This document shows positions 8,201 through 19,298 of a DNA stretch of 64,000 nt, piece after piece. The stretch is from the NCBI GenBank assembly GCA_019359155.1, contig JAHHHV010000067.1, positions 102,650-166,649 on the forward strand. Direction: 5' to 3'. Numbering within the stretch: the stretch's first letter is position 1; each line of letters starts with the position of its first letter. A program made the translations under genes and the position numbers. Below the pieces are notes generated by a model. That model was not told the origin of the DNA. It saw only the letters and a program-made list of their open reading frames with translations, and did no database searches. Origin of the DNA: Pegethrix bostrychoides GSE-TBD4-15B (GTDB lineage Bacteria > Cyanobacteriota > Cyanobacteriia > Elainellales > Elainellaceae).

Positions 8201-9205
8201 TTAGTGTTTTAGCACGATCCGGTAGCGAGCCTTGCCACTGCGTAGCCGCTCTAGCGCTTTGTTCACCTGGTCAAAGGCAAAAAATTCGGTGACTGGCTCA
8301 ATGTCGTGTCTTGCCGAAAATTCCAGCATTTTGCTTACCGTAGCCGGACTGCCCAGCGGACTGCCCGACACTGACTTCTGCCCCATAATCATCGGGAAGA
8401 CCGGCAGCGACAGCGGATTTGGCACCACGCCCACAAAATGTAGCCGACCTTTGGGCTTGAGCGCCGTCATGTAGGTCGCCCAATCGAGATCGACATTGAC
8501 CGTAGAGAGAATCAGATCCAGCGTTCCTTCGATTTTTTTCACCGACTCTGGATCGCGAGAATTAATGAAATGGGTTGCGCCTAGATCTTTGGCCTCGGTT
8601 TCCTTATCTGCAGAACTTGAAAAAGCGGTCACGTCGCAGCCCCAAGCCTTCAAAAACCGCAGCGCCATGTGCCCTAAGCCGCCAATTCCCACCACGCCGA
8701 CGTGATCGGTTGGGCGGACATCAAACTGAACAATGGGGTTGAACACGGTAATGCCGCCGCAAAACAGCGGGCCAGCAGTTTCGGCGTTCATGCCTTCTGG
8801 CAGCGGAACCACCCACTCCTGATGCGCCCGCACTCGGTCTGCGAAGCCGCCGTAGCGCCCGACAATCGTTTGCTCAGCGGTGGGGCAGAGATTGTGATCC
8901 CCCGACATGCAGGCTGTGCAGTGCATACAGGAGTCAGAAAACCAGCCCAGCCCAACCCGTTGCCCAACGTTTAGCGTCGTAACGCGCTCGCCCACTGCCG
9001 CAATTGTGCCGACCACTTCATGTCCCGGCACAAACGGATATTGAGTGACACCCCAGTCGTTGTTCAGCATACTCAAATCGCTGTGGCAAAGCCCGCAATA
9101 CTCAACCTGGATTTCGACTTCTTCGGCTTTGAGTACCCCCGGCTCATATTCAAACGGCTTCAGCGCTGCGCCCGGAGCGTCGGCTGCATAGGCTTTAATC
9201 GGCAT
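8201..9205 (-). CDS. Zinc-dependent NADP-type alcohol/aldehyde dehydrogenase (MDR family)
   Basis: 334 aa, the usual length for YahK/cinnamyl-alcohol-dehydrogenase-like members of the medium-chain dehydrogenases. The catalytic zinc ligand Cys37 lies in CGLCHSD, followed by the GHE motif; four cysteines near 90-110 would hold the structural zinc. The Rossmann motif GIGGLGHMA marks the cofactor site. AAGGAG precedes the ATG by 6 nt. It should reduce or oxidise aldehydes/alcohols in the cytoplasm; the substrate cannot be told. It is a single-gene unit. Confidence 0.9.
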   Translation of the reverse strand: MPIKAYAADAPGAALKPFEYEPGVLKAEEVEIQVEYCGLCHSDLSMLNNDWGVTQYPFVPGHEVVGTIAAVGERVTTLNVGQRVGLGWFSDSCMHCTACMSGDHNLCPTAEQTIVGRYGGFADRVRAHQEWVVPLPEGMNAETAGPLFCGGITVFNPIVQFDVRPTDHVGVVGIGGLGHMALRFLKAWGCDVTAFSSSADKETEAKDLGATHFINSRDPESVKKIEGTLDLILSTVNVDLDWATYMTALKPKGRLHFVGVVPNPLSLPVFPMIMGQKSVSGSPLGSPATVSKMLEFSARHDIEPVTEFFAFDQVNKALERLRSGKARYRIVLKH

Positions 9206-9859
9206 AGGAATCTCCTTGAATGGTATTTGCGTCAGGCTTAAGTCTGCAACTGAGATCTCTGGTTAGACCTCGAATCTGTGTAGCTCGAATCTGTGTAGCT
9301 CGAATCCGTATAGTTTGACCTGAACAAGTATTCAGGTTTTAGTCTCTATAAACTATAGCGGCTATAGCAGCTAGCCTTCAGAAAGCAAGCTCAAACCCCA
9401 GGATCTAACCCAGCACATGAAAAAGAGAGCGACCTGAAACCAGATCACCCTCAATCGTGAGAATTAGCAATACGAAATATAAAAGTGCATGATCCGTAGA
9501 CGTTCACAACCTCTGACCGCTCTGATGGAGGGTTTCGCCTCCCGTTGGTTGCAACAAAGTGGAGGACGCGATAAAAACTCCACAGCCGTCTTACGTCATC
9601 GTTAGCCTAGCTCACCGGATGATCAAGTCGGTTAAGCCACAGGTTTGAGTCTAGCTAGGCACTGTCTGCGTCTCTGACATCGCTCTCCTTCGAGACACAG
9701 CAAGGGATCACAGCGGTATAACATCCTTCCCAGTGCGATTTGCTATAGAACTAATTTATCAACTTGCTCCGCTGGCATCGCCCATCTAGAGGCATAACCA
9801 AGCTTGCCGCTAAAGGCAGGCGCTTCGAGCCTCGATCTCGCTCTTGGGCAGGATTCTCA
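9206..9859. other. Long intergenic region with tandem repeat and small hairpins
   Basis: No convincing gene. Seen: three 15-bp tandem units (CTCGAATCTGTGTAG, third diverged) at 9269-9313; a hairpin with arms GGAGG/CCTCC at 9527-9542; and a second with arms GTGGAG/CTCCAC at 9559-9583. The two closely spaced hairpins could belong to an unannotated small RNA, but no T tract or promoter was clear. Confidence 0.4.
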
Positions 9860-10486
9860 TCACGGTATATTCCGCCATGCGGCCTCAAAGAAATCTAGCT
9901 CGCACTGCATGGCATAGCGATAGGTAGACTGCACCAGCGACGAGAGGCTGGCATATTGCTGAGCGAGAGCGGCAAGCTGTACAGTCAATGGCTCAAACTC
10001 TGGGCTGCTGTAGGTGCGAATCCAATCGCGATAGAGATGCGCTGGAATGCCGTTTTGAGCTAGCTCCTGCCCCAAAAAAGCGTAGAGCCGCATACAGGGC
10101 AGCATCGCCACCGCCGTCACGCCGACTTCCTGACTCCAGGCTGTCGCCAGCAGAAAGTCGGTATAGCGCCGAGTAGCCGCGCCGGGTTCAACCTGGTTGA
10201 GATCCACGTTCCACTCGGCAGCGTAGCTCTGATGCAGCTTCAGCTCTTGCAGCACGCCCCCAGCCAGCTCGTGAAAGATACTGAAGCCTTGCCAATCCGG
10301 GGCTTTGGCGGCGGCAATACTGTAGGCTCGCGCAAAGGCTTCCAGGAAAAAAGCATCCTGCCCGACATAGTAGGCAAAATTGGGCTGGGGCAAACTGCCG
10401 TCGCCAATGCCCTGCACAAATGGATGATTGAGGCAGGCCACAGCCAAGTCCTGATGCCTCTGCCAAAGATCTGCTGCAATTGACAT
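9860..10486 (-). CDS. tenA: TenA-family protein (thiaminase II / aminopyrimidine hydrolase)
   Basis: 208 aa, all-helical heme-oxygenase-like fold. The conserved Y-V-G-Q-D-x-x-F-L segment near residue 40 lines the pyrimidine pocket, and a cysteine in M-L-P-C near 132 fits the catalytic Cys of classical TenA. The family releases HMP from degraded thiamin so it can be reused. The start at 10486 is chosen over an ATG nine codons upstream because GAGGATT lies just before it. The 12-nt word GAATCCTCACGC is partly repeated right there. No other thiamin gene is nearby. Confidence 0.85.
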   Translation of the reverse strand: MSIAADLWQRHQDLAVACLNHPFVQGIGDGSLPQPNFAYYVGQDAFFLEAFARAYSIAAAKAPDWQGFSIFHELAGGVLQELKLHQSYAAEWNVDLNQVEPGAATRRYTDFLLATAWSQEVGVTAVAMLPCMRLYAFLGQELAQNGIPAHLYRDWIRTYSSPEFEPLTVQLAALAQQYASLSSLVQSTYRYAMQCELDFFEAAWRNIP

Positions 10487-10580
10487 GCCTGAATCCTCAC
10501 GCGGAATCCTCACAAAAAAGGGGGCTACAATACGCCCCCAGTTGATTTAGATCAGATTGATTGGGAATTGATGGAATCAG

Positions 10581-11594
10581 CTAGTTGCTGACCGCTTTGG
10601 CAACCAGCTTGGCCTCACCGCCCACTAGCCGCTCGTAGACCGCTCGAATCTTCAAACCAACCAGCACTTGGAACAGTCCCGTGCCGTTTGTGGAGCCGGG
10701 ATATTCTTTGTGATGCAGCAGCAGCTCGGTCATTTCGCCGTAGAACTTGGTCGAGGTGTTGCTGAGGTGGCTTTCGATGTAGATTAGCTCTTCTAGCTTG
10801 TCAAATTGGCCGTCTACTTCCAAGATCGAGACGCTGTTGCCGTAGTAGGCATCGGGGCCGTAGTACATCCGGATGCCGGGGTAGGAGCAGGTGAGCTTGC
10901 GACCGCAGGGTGTCCAGTTGATGGTGGAGCCTTCGTCAAACAGATAGACCGGATCGTAGCCTTCCACATCATCTTTCTGCACCATCCGCACCCGCAGCAC
11001 CTTGCGCTCGGTGTCGTTGGGGATCAGGTTAGTGGGCAGCACCTGGATCACGGCATCCGCATATTGCTGCTGGGGGTCAATGAAGGCATCAAAGTCAGGG
11101 CGGCGCGAGTTAATTTGAGCCAGCACATCTTCGTAGGTATGGCCACGTTCGGCCATATCGCGCTGGATCTTCCAAGCAATTTTTACCTCGTCGTCAATGT
11201 CGAGGTAAACGCTGAAGTCGAGCAGGGCGCGCACTCGCTCGTCGTGCATCGGGTGCAGCCCTTCGATGACCACAATCGGCGTGGGCACAATCCGCTCCGG
11301 CGGGTCGATCAAGCCAGTCTCGTGGTTATAGATCGGCTTCATGATTTCCTGACCGTTTTTGAGCGCGTTGATCTGCTCATACATCAGGTCAAAGTTGTTG
11401 GCTTTGGGGTTGAGCGCCGTCACGCCTGCCACCTTGCGCTGCTTGCGATCCAGACTGTGGTAGTCATCCAGGCAAATCACCGTCATCATCTCTTCGCCAA
11501 ACAGGTCAATCAAGCGGCGAAGGAAAGTGGATTTGCCGCATCCGGAGTCTCCGGCAACGCCAATCAAAACCACGCGGTCTGGCTTACTGGTCAT
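10581..11594 (-). CDS. prk: Phosphoribulokinase
   Basis: 337 aa. Makes ribulose-1,5-bisphosphate from ribulose-5-phosphate and ATP in the Calvin cycle. The P-loop G-D-S-G-C-G-K-S-T is at 15-23. Cys19 inside it and Cys41 (V-I-C-L-D-D) are the redox pair of photosynthetic Prk, closed by oxidation in the dark. A second cysteine pair six residues apart (T-P-C-G-R-K-L-T-C) lies in the C-terminal half, as in the forms that bind CP12/GAPDH. It is a single gene, transcribed away from petH. Confidence 0.97.
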   Translation of the reverse strand: MTSKPDRVVLIGVAGDSGCGKSTFLRRLIDLFGEEMMTVICLDDYHSLDRKQRKVAGVTALNPKANNFDLMYEQINALKNGQEIMKPIYNHETGLIDPPERIVPTPIVVIEGLHPMHDERVRALLDFSVYLDIDDEVKIAWKIQRDMAERGHTYEDVLAQINSRRPDFDAFIDPQQQYADAVIQVLPTNLIPNDTERKVLRVRMVQKDDVEGYDPVYLFDEGSTINWTPCGRKLTCSYPGIRMYYGPDAYYGNSVSILEVDGQFDKLEELIYIESHLSNTSTKFYGEMTELLLHHKEYPGSTNGTGLFQVLVGLKIRAVYERLVGGEAKLVAKAVSN

Positions 11595-13314
<1,720 letters not shown>

Positions 13315-13334
13315 GGCAGGACAGCTATTCAAGC

Positions 13335-13363
13335 AAACCAGGGGCTGCGGCTCCTGGTTTTTT
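13335..13363 (+). terminator. Terminator of petH
   Basis: A GC-rich stem (AACCAGG with CCTGGTT, extended inward around a TGCG loop) is followed by TTTTTT. It lies 20 nt after the petH stop and 36 nt before the convergent pentapeptide gene. Confidence 0.85.
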
Positions 13364-13398
13364 ATTGGCCGCGATGAGCCACCTCTCAGCTACAGTTC

Positions 13399-14397
13399 TC
13401 AGCTACAGTCGCGGTTGTTGGTTGAGCCATCCGGCATCTTGGTGCGGCAAAATTTCGCGTCGCTCAAATTGGCTCCGCTCAAATTGGCTCCGCTCAAGTC
13501 AGCTCGCCGCAGATTCACGCCCGTCAAATTTGCGCCGCTGAGGTTGCTGTCGCTCAGGTCGGCTCTGGCCAGGATTGCGGCACTCAGGTTAACGCCGCTG
13601 AGGTTACTCTGACTGAGGTCGGCTTCGCCTAGATAGGCGCGGCTGAGATTGGCTCCGGTGAAGTTAATCACGCTCAAATCGGCTCCGCCTAGGTTGGCAT
13701 CCTGCAAGTCGACCCGCGTCAGATCGGCGCGGGTCAAATTGGCTTTGGGCAGCGTAGCGCGGTTCAGATTGGCTTCTGAGAGGATGGCGTTGTTGAGATC
13801 TGCCCCGCCCAAATCTGCGCGCCGCAGATCGGCAGCGCGTAGGTTGGCGCGGGTGAGAATCGCGTCGCCCAGGTTGGCATCACGCAGGTTGGCCAGACTC
13901 AAATTGGCGCGGGTCAAATTGGCTTCGCTGAGGTTGACTCCTACCATGCTGGCCTCCTGGAAAATCGAATCTCCCAGGTAGGCACCGCTGAAGTCGGTTT
14001 CGGTCAGCTCGGCTTTGGTTAAGTTGACCTGGTTTAGAATCGCCTCGTCCAGATTTGCGCCGTTCAAGTTAGCCTGCGTCAGGTTAGCTTCGCTCAAAAT
14101 CGCCCGCAGCAGGCTGGCATTCTGGAGGCTCGCCTCTCGCAGATTGGCTCCCCGCAGCGTCGCGTCTTCGAGCTTGGCTTGCTTTAGGTTGGCTTTCACC
14201 AAGCGCGCACCGTCCAAGTCGCACTTTTGGCAGGATTTGCTCTCCAGCAGCGCCTTCAGCCGGTTTGCCTGCTCCAGCCGCGTTGCCAAACCCAGCCCCG
14301 CCAGTCCGGCCAGAAAGCCGAAGAACAGCGTCAGGATGACGCAGGCGCGGATATCTTTAGAGTCCAAGCGGCTGAATGGCAGCAGCACAATCCGCAT
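13399..14397 (-). CDS. Membrane-anchored pentapeptide-repeat protein
   Basis: 332 aa. One membrane segment lies near residues 18-42 after a short positively charged start. From about 55 to the end the protein is continuous A-(N/D)-L-x-x pentapeptides, about 50 units, forming a right-handed beta-helix. The last residues contain a cysteine pair (K-F-C-R-T and R-D-C-S). A short spacer (55-62) has Cys-x-x-Cys (S-C-Q-K-C). The function is unknown; the helix is most likely a protein-interaction surface outside the membrane. Its ATG overlaps the stop of the glycosyltransferase gene in TAATG, so the two are coupled. Confidence 0.85.
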   Translation of the reverse strand: MRIVLLPFSRLDSKDIRACVILTLFFGFLAGLAGLGLATRLEQANRLKALLESKSCQKCDLDGARLVKANLKQAKLEDATLRGANLREASLQNASLLRAILSEANLTQANLNGANLDEAILNQVNLTKAELTETDFSGAYLGDSIFQEASMVGVNLSEANLTRANLSLANLRDANLGDAILTRANLRAADLRRADLGGADLNNAILSEANLNRATLPKANLTRADLTRVDLQDANLGGADLSVINFTGANLSRAYLGEADLSQSNLSGVNLSAAILARADLSDSNLSGANLTGVNLRRADLSGANLSGANLSDAKFCRTKMPDGSTNNRDCS

Positions 14398-15308
14398 TAT
14401 CCTCCCCAGACTTTTTGCAGCACCTGCTCTGGCGCAATATCCGCTAGTTGATCGGTAGAAGACTTAATCCCCAAAAACTTGTCCTGCTGGGGCAGCAGCT
14501 TAGCCGGATCGGCAGCGCCAAACAGCACCAGCGTATAGACCTCCAGCGCCACGGCCAGATGCATCGATGAGCCTTCGGTGCAGAGCATCAGATTTGCGCC
14601 CGCAATCAAAGCAGCCAGCTTGCCCAAGTCTTTGGGGTTGCTCACCTTCACGCCCGGACAGCTCTGGCTCAGTGCCGCCACAAACTCGCGATTTTCGTCG
14701 CGTTGAATCAGCAGAATCGGAATTTCCGGCTGCTTCTGCTGCAAGTCCTGAATAATTTGCTGCCAGCTGGCAATCGGGTAGTCGCTGCTGCCGTCGATCA
14801 GCACATAGCCCTCCAGCCCCAACCGCTGCCGCTCCGCCTGCGCCCAGTCCTGGTCAGATTTGGGAATCCGCAGCGCCAAATCAGGACAGGCCGTGCTGAT
14901 CCCTAAGCCTTGCAGCAGGTCGTGATAGACCTGCGGCGCATATTGCTCGCTCTTTTTAGGGATGCGGCTGGTGAAGAAGTAGCCGTTGCCAAACCCGACT
15001 CTGGTGGGGATACCGGTGAGCCAGAGCAATAGCCCTGCGCCCGTGCCGCCCGCCGAGATTACTGCCTCGTAGTCGCGGTCGCGCAGAATGCCAAGCAGGT
15101 TGGCCCAGTCTGCTGGACTGTTGCGGTCTTTGAAGTCAAAGGTGAGCACGTCGTTGACTGAGCGTGAAATGCGATAGGCGGCTTTAGCACGCGGCTCAAC
15201 CACCACGTCAAGCTCAGCATTTGGATAACCTTGCTGCAGGTCATCTAGGGTTGGGAAGAACAAAATCTGCTGCTCGATTCCGCCAGGGACAAGGGCTACT
15301 ACTCTCAT
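14397..15308 (-). CDS. Glycosyltransferase family 9-like (heptosyltransferase-type) protein
   Basis: 303 aa. It begins with the M-R-V-V-A-L-V-P-G-G-I pattern of GT-B heptosyltransferase-like proteins. The C-terminal half has the sugar-nucleotide site typical of this family: I-D-G-S-S-D-Y-P near 150, then C-T-E-G-S-S-M-H-L-A near 255, which fits the conserved D/T-(S/T)-G-x-x-H-L-A-A element. In cyanobacteria such proteins occur without a classical heptose core, so the substrate is uncertain. The stop overlaps the start of the pentapeptide gene, suggesting a shared role at the cell envelope (inference). Confidence 0.75.
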   Translation of the reverse strand: MRVVALVPGGIEQQILFFPTLDDLQQGYPNAELDVVVEPRAKAAYRISRSVNDVLTFDFKDRNSPADWANLLGILRDRDYEAVISAGGTGAGLLLWLTGIPTRVGFGNGYFFTSRIPKKSEQYAPQVYHDLLQGLGISTACPDLALRIPKSDQDWAQAERQRLGLEGYVLIDGSSDYPIASWQQIIQDLQQKQPEIPILLIQRDENREFVAALSQSCPGVKVSNPKDLGKLAALIAGANLMLCTEGSSMHLAVALEVYTLVLFGAADPAKLLPQQDKFLGIKSSTDQLADIAPEQVLQKVWGG

Positions 15309-15525
15309 AGGATAGGGGCTGCAAAGATTTGAATCGATCGAAAGATCTAACAGAAGCTGCTCACAAGATACGCTTACAAAACATACCGACAGAAGACCGA
15401 TGCCTCGATTAACTTAGCAGGTCAGTGATGCATGTTCAACTATCCTACGAACAGTTTGCAAAATCCCGTTTACAAAATCACTCTGAGAGCCGAATCTAAG
15501 AGCAGAAGCAGATAGCGAGAGCAGC

Positions 15526-16290
15526 TCAGCCTGCCGCTAAGGTCTGCGCCTCGACGGGGAGCAAATGCCCGTCCTGCACCCGCAGCACTCGGTCGGCGAA
15601 CTGGGCGATAGTCGGGTTGTGGGTGGCCATAATCAGGGTGCGGCCTGCCTGCTGGGTCAGGTTGAGCAGCAGCTTTAGCACCAGCTTTCCCGTTTCTTCA
15701 TCTAGGTTGCCCGTCGGCTCGTCGGCCAAAATTAGCGAAGGGTTATGGGCTAGGGCACGGGCAATGGCAACGCGCTGCTGCTGTCCGCCTGAGAGCCGAT
15801 CGGGGTAGCTGTCTTGGCGGTCGGCCAGCTCAACCTGCCGCAGCATCTGCATCGCCGACTGCTGCGCCTGCCCAAATGACTGTCCGGCTAGCTCTTGGGG
15901 CAGCGTCACGTTTTCTAGGACGGTGAGCGTCGGAATTAGGTTAAAGAACTGGAAGACAAAGCCAATCTGGTCGCGTCGAATCAGCGTCCGGGAGCGCTCG
16001 TCTAGCTCGGTGATGGGCTGACCGTTGACGCGAATGCTGCCTGCCGAGGGCTGGTCGATACCGCTAATTAGGTTGAGCAGGGTGCTTTTGCCGCTGCCGC
16101 TATGCCCTAGCAGCACAATAAACTCGCCCGGACTGAAGGTGAGATTGACCTGATCGAGTACGGTGCGGAGCTGATCGCCCTCTTGATATTGCTTCGACAG
16201 GCTGGTAATTTCGACGAGCGCACCAGTTTTGGACGGCTGGCTAGCTGGTTGATTAACTGGTTGATTAGTTGGGGGCGGCGAGACTGACAT
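15526..16290 (-). CDS. ABC transporter ATP-binding protein, MacB/LolD type
   Basis: 254 aa. All ATPase motifs are present: Walker A (GHSGSGKST, near 58), Q-loop, signature LSGGQQQR, Walker B ([12 protein letters not shown]) and H-loop (ATHN). The P-T-G-N-L-D word is characteristic of the MacB/LolD/FtsE group, which drive export or lipoprotein release instead of import. Residues 5-22 are a Pro/Gln/Asn repeat not usual in the family. No permease gene adjoins it. It follows the CO2 hydration gene by 59 nt on the same strand, so it could be read from the same transcript. Confidence 0.88.
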   Translation of the reverse strand: MSVSPPPTNQPVNQPASQPSKTGALVEITSLSKQYQEGDQLRTVLDQVNLTFSPGEFIVLLGHSGSGKSTLLNLISGIDQPSAGSIRVNGQPITELDERSRTLIRRDQIGFVFQFFNLIPTLTVLENVTLPQELAGQSFGQAQQSAMQMLRQVELADRQDSYPDRLSGGQQQRVAIARALAHNPSLILADEPTGNLDEETGKLVLKLLLNLTQQAGRTLIMATHNPTIAQFADRVLRVQDGHLLPVEAQTLAAG

Positions 16291-16349
16291 AGCGGCGGGT
16301 TTGATGGCTTACATGCTTCATTGTAGTCTGGCTGCTAACCCCCAGCCTG

Positions 16350-17654
16350 CTAACGATAATCAGCCGTCTGGACGTCTCGCAGGCGGGCTTCGGGGCGCTG
16401 GAAGCGGTCAAGCTGCGCTTCAAAAAACTTGCGGTTGGCCATCAGGTGCTCTGGGTTGGGGTCGTCCAGCTTGTAGAGGAGCGCTTCCCGCAGCGCCTGA
16501 ATTACCGCAGAAGTGACGCAGTACATGGAGCGCTGGAAGCTAACCGCCAGCTGAACCAGCATGTCATCTTCACCCCGGCAATGCTGCTTGTAGTAGTCCA
16601 CCAGATAGGGCGGCAGAAAATGCAGCATATCTTGCGCCAGCAGCGTCGGCGGAATTCCGGCTGTACCAACCGGGAACTTGTCGGCATAGAGTACGCCGTA
16701 ATGAAAGTCTTTCTGCTCGGCTGGAACCTGCTTGGCCTGAGCGTTGTAGGACTTAGTGCCCCGGAACGGCGAGGTGCGATAAAACACAGACTCAACGTAG
16801 GGCAAAGCCGCTTCGTAGAGCCACATAAAGCCCTTAGACTTGGGAATAATCTCGATGCATTCGCCATTGATGTAGAGGTGATGATAGATCGGTCGTCCGG
16901 CCATTGCGAAAATGCCGTTGACCAAGAAATTCATCGCATCTGGCACGCTGGCAATCTTGCCCTCGTCATACAGATCAGACATTTCGAAGAACACTGGAGC
17001 CATCACCTCCCAGAACAGCCCTAGATTCGAGTAGTAGGACAGCTGACGCACCTGCTCAATGAACAGTTCGGGGAAGGCTTTGTAGAGTGCCTGCATCGCC
17101 GGATTGTTCTTGAAATAGGCTTGAATCGCCCGATCCGCATTCTGACGATATTCCTCGCTATCGAGATAAGCATCAAACTGCCCCATGCCCATATCGCGCC
17201 CGTGCCAGAGCATGGCTCGCATACATTCTTCCGCAAACTCCATGTTCACGCGATCATGATAGAGATGATGCAGCAGCCGAGGCAGCTTCGACTTCAGCTC
17301 GCCTTTCTGCATAAACTCCAGCAGCTCCGGGTGAGCACTGCCCGTGCCGCGCCAGATTCGCAGATCGGCCTCGTCGCCTGCATAGTGATTCTGGCGCTGA
17401 AGATATTCGTCAGAAATAAAATACTTGAAAAACGGCAGTGGATTTAGAAATACCTGCTCAGCAATATAGAGCAAATCGCGCCAGTAGAAATCCATCGGCA
17501 CCGCATAGGCCTTGTAAAGCCCAATAATCTGCATCAGGTTTTCGGGGCTGTCGGGCAGCATCGCACCGCCTGCTTCTAGGCGATGGATAATCTCGGCAAA
17601 CTCATGCGTTGAAGGCGGCAGCGTTGGGCGAGGTACGGTGAGAGTTGCAGTCAT
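16350..17654 (-). CDS. cupA: CO2 hydration protein (ChpXY family), probably CupA
   Basis: 434 aa, soluble, of the ChpXY family that forms the CO2-hydrating head of NDH-1MS on the thylakoid. It converts CO2 to bicarbonate using electron-transfer energy. It has the pattern I recall for the family: W-R-D-L-L-Y-I-A-E-Q near 60, H-H-L-Y-H-D-R-V near 130, and many conserved His/Glu/Asp residues. The length and the gene order F-D-Cup fit the low-CO2-induced CupA (ChpY) better than the shorter CupB, but a CupS gene does not follow, so the paralogue call is not certain. It is 35 nt downstream of ndhD. Confidence 0.88.
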   Translation of the reverse strand: MTATLTVPRPTLPPSTHEFAEIIHRLEAGGAMLPDSPENLMQIIGLYKAYAVPMDFYWRDLLYIAEQVFLNPLPFFKYFISDEYLQRQNHYAGDEADLRIWRGTGSAHPELLEFMQKGELKSKLPRLLHHLYHDRVNMEFAEECMRAMLWHGRDMGMGQFDAYLDSEEYRQNADRAIQAYFKNNPAMQALYKAFPELFIEQVRQLSYYSNLGLFWEVMAPVFFEMSDLYDEGKIASVPDAMNFLVNGIFAMAGRPIYHHLYINGECIEIIPKSKGFMWLYEAALPYVESVFYRTSPFRGTKSYNAQAKQVPAEQKDFHYGVLYADKFPVGTAGIPPTLLAQDMLHFLPPYLVDYYKQHCRGEDDMLVQLAVSFQRSMYCVTSAVIQALREALLYKLDDPNPEHLMANRKFFEAQLDRFQRPEARLRDVQTADYR

Positions 17655-17689
17655 GATGATTCTCTGATGATAGGTATTACAACGAGAAA

Positions 17690-19234
17690 TTATTTAGATT
17701 GAACAAGATTAGATACGGCAGATTTCAGCTCTGGAGGCGCAGCAGGCAAGACCGCAATCTGCTGTTCCAGCGCTAGGGGCACTGCCGCAACCAGTGCCGT
17801 CGAACTCGACTCGACCCATTTCACCAGCCAGGTCGGCTGCACGCCCAAAAACACAATCAAAGCCGTCAGCAGCAGGGCAGGCAGGCGTTCCTCAAACTGC
17901 ACCTGCGGGTAGTAAGCCGTTTTGGTATCCAGCCGCCCAAAGCAGGTGCGGTTCAGCAGAATCACAAAGTAAACAGCGGTCAAGCCGGTGCCCACCACGC
18001 CCACCAGTGTTTGGACTGGAAAGGCGCTGTAGCTGCCCTGGAAAATCAAAAACTCAGCCACAAAGCCCGCCAAGCCCGGAATTCCAGCGCTCGCCATCGC
18101 CCCTAGAATCAGCAGCGAGGCAATCGAGGGCAGCCCCCGGATCGGGTTGAGCAGCCCGTTCAGCACGTCCAGCTCCCGGCTGCCAACTTTTTGCTCAACA
18201 ATTCCCACTAAATTAAACAGAATGGCCAGAATCAAGCCGTGCGCCACCATCTGCGACATGGCCCCAACCAGCGCCAGCGGAGTCAGTGCCGCAGCCCCCA
18301 GCAGGATATAGCCCATATGCCCAATCGAACTGTAAGCGACCATCCGCTTGATGTCTTTCTGGGCAATTGCCGCCATCGCTCCGTAGAGAATACTGACGGC
18401 ACCCCAAGTGGCCAGCACCGGAGCCAGCACCGACCAGGCTGCGGGAAACAGCCCCAGCCCAAACCGCAGAATGCCGTAAGCCCCTAGCTTTGCCAGCACG
18501 CCGCCCAGCAAAATGGTGACGGGTGTGGAAGCCTCAACGTAGGTATCAGGCAACCAGGTATGGAACGGCACCAGCGGCATTTTGATGCCAAAGCCCACCA
18601 GCAGCACCGCCAGCAGCAGGACTTGCAGGTTCATCGGCAGGGTCTGCCCCAAGGCCGCCACGTAGCTAAAGTTGGCGCTGCCCGTCAGCCAAATCAGCCC
18701 CAAAAAGCCCGCTAAAATCAGCGCCCCGGAGATTGCCGTATAGATCAAAAACTTGATCGCCGCATAGCCGCGCTTCTCGCCACCCCAAATTGAGATGAGC
18801 AGATAGAACGGCACCAGCTCCAGCTCGTAAAACAGGAAAAACAGCAGCAGATTTTGGGCGAGGAATGCTCCGGCGACTCCGCCGCAGATCAGCAAAATCA
18901 TCGCATAGAACAGTCGAGGCCGCTCAGTATTCTCAGAGGCGCTGAGCAGGGCAATCCAGGTGAGCAGACTGTTAATCCCTAGCATCACCAGCGCCAGTCC
19001 GTCCATCGCCAGCTCGTAGTTCATCCCCAGTGTTTCAATCCAGGGTAGATATTCACGCAGTTGCAAGGTGGGACTGCTCAAATCAAACTGCGTGAATAGC
19101 CAGATGCTCCAGAGTAGCGTCACACCGACAACGGTCAGAGCAGCATTGCGAATCTGGCGCGGCGGTACAGCAGCAGGCAAAAATCCAATTACGGCGGCTC
19201 CCAGAATGGGTAGCCAAATTAGAACGCTTAGCAT
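17690..19234 (-). CDS. ndhD3: NDH-1 subunit NdhD, NDH-1MS type
   Basis: 514 aa with about 14 membrane segments, a Mrp-antiporter-like proton-pumping subunit of type-1 NADH dehydrogenase. The conserved proton-channel glutamate lies in the F-Y-E-L-E-L-V-P motif near 137, and lysines sit in the helices near 225-235 (P-L-V-P-F-H-T-W-L-P-D). Standing between ndhF and the CO2 hydration gene marks it as NdhD3 or NdhD4, the forms used for CO2 uptake. Number 3 is preferred from the operator-like sites upstream of ndhF. Confidence 0.92.
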   Translation of the reverse strand: MLSVLIWLPILGAAVIGFLPAAVPPRQIRNAALTVVGVTLLWSIWLFTQFDLSSPTLQLREYLPWIETLGMNYELAMDGLALVMLGINSLLTWIALLSASENTERPRLFYAMILLICGGVAGAFLAQNLLLFFLFYELELVPFYLLISIWGGEKRGYAAIKFLIYTAISGALILAGFLGLIWLTGSANFSYVAALGQTLPMNLQVLLLAVLLVGFGIKMPLVPFHTWLPDTYVEASTPVTILLGGVLAKLGAYGILRFGLGLFPAAWSVLAPVLATWGAVSILYGAMAAIAQKDIKRMVAYSSIGHMGYILLGAAALTPLALVGAMSQMVAHGLILAILFNLVGIVEQKVGSRELDVLNGLLNPIRGLPSIASLLILGAMASAGIPGLAGFVAEFLIFQGSYSAFPVQTLVGVVGTGLTAVYFVILLNRTCFGRLDTKTAYYPQVQFEERLPALLLTALIVFLGVQPTWLVKWVESSSTALVAAVPLALEQQIAVLPAAPPELKSAVSNLVQSK

Positions 19235-19298
19235 AAGACAGCGGGATAATAAAGTGAATCAAAAAGAGTGTTTTGAAGTTGTACTGAGCCAGTGAGGC

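Noticed and set aside
13440..14230. Periodic 15-nt DNA pattern resembling a repeat array
   Set aside because: It is the coding sequence of the pentapeptide protein on the - strand; the period is the five-residue repeat, not CRISPR or satellite DNA.
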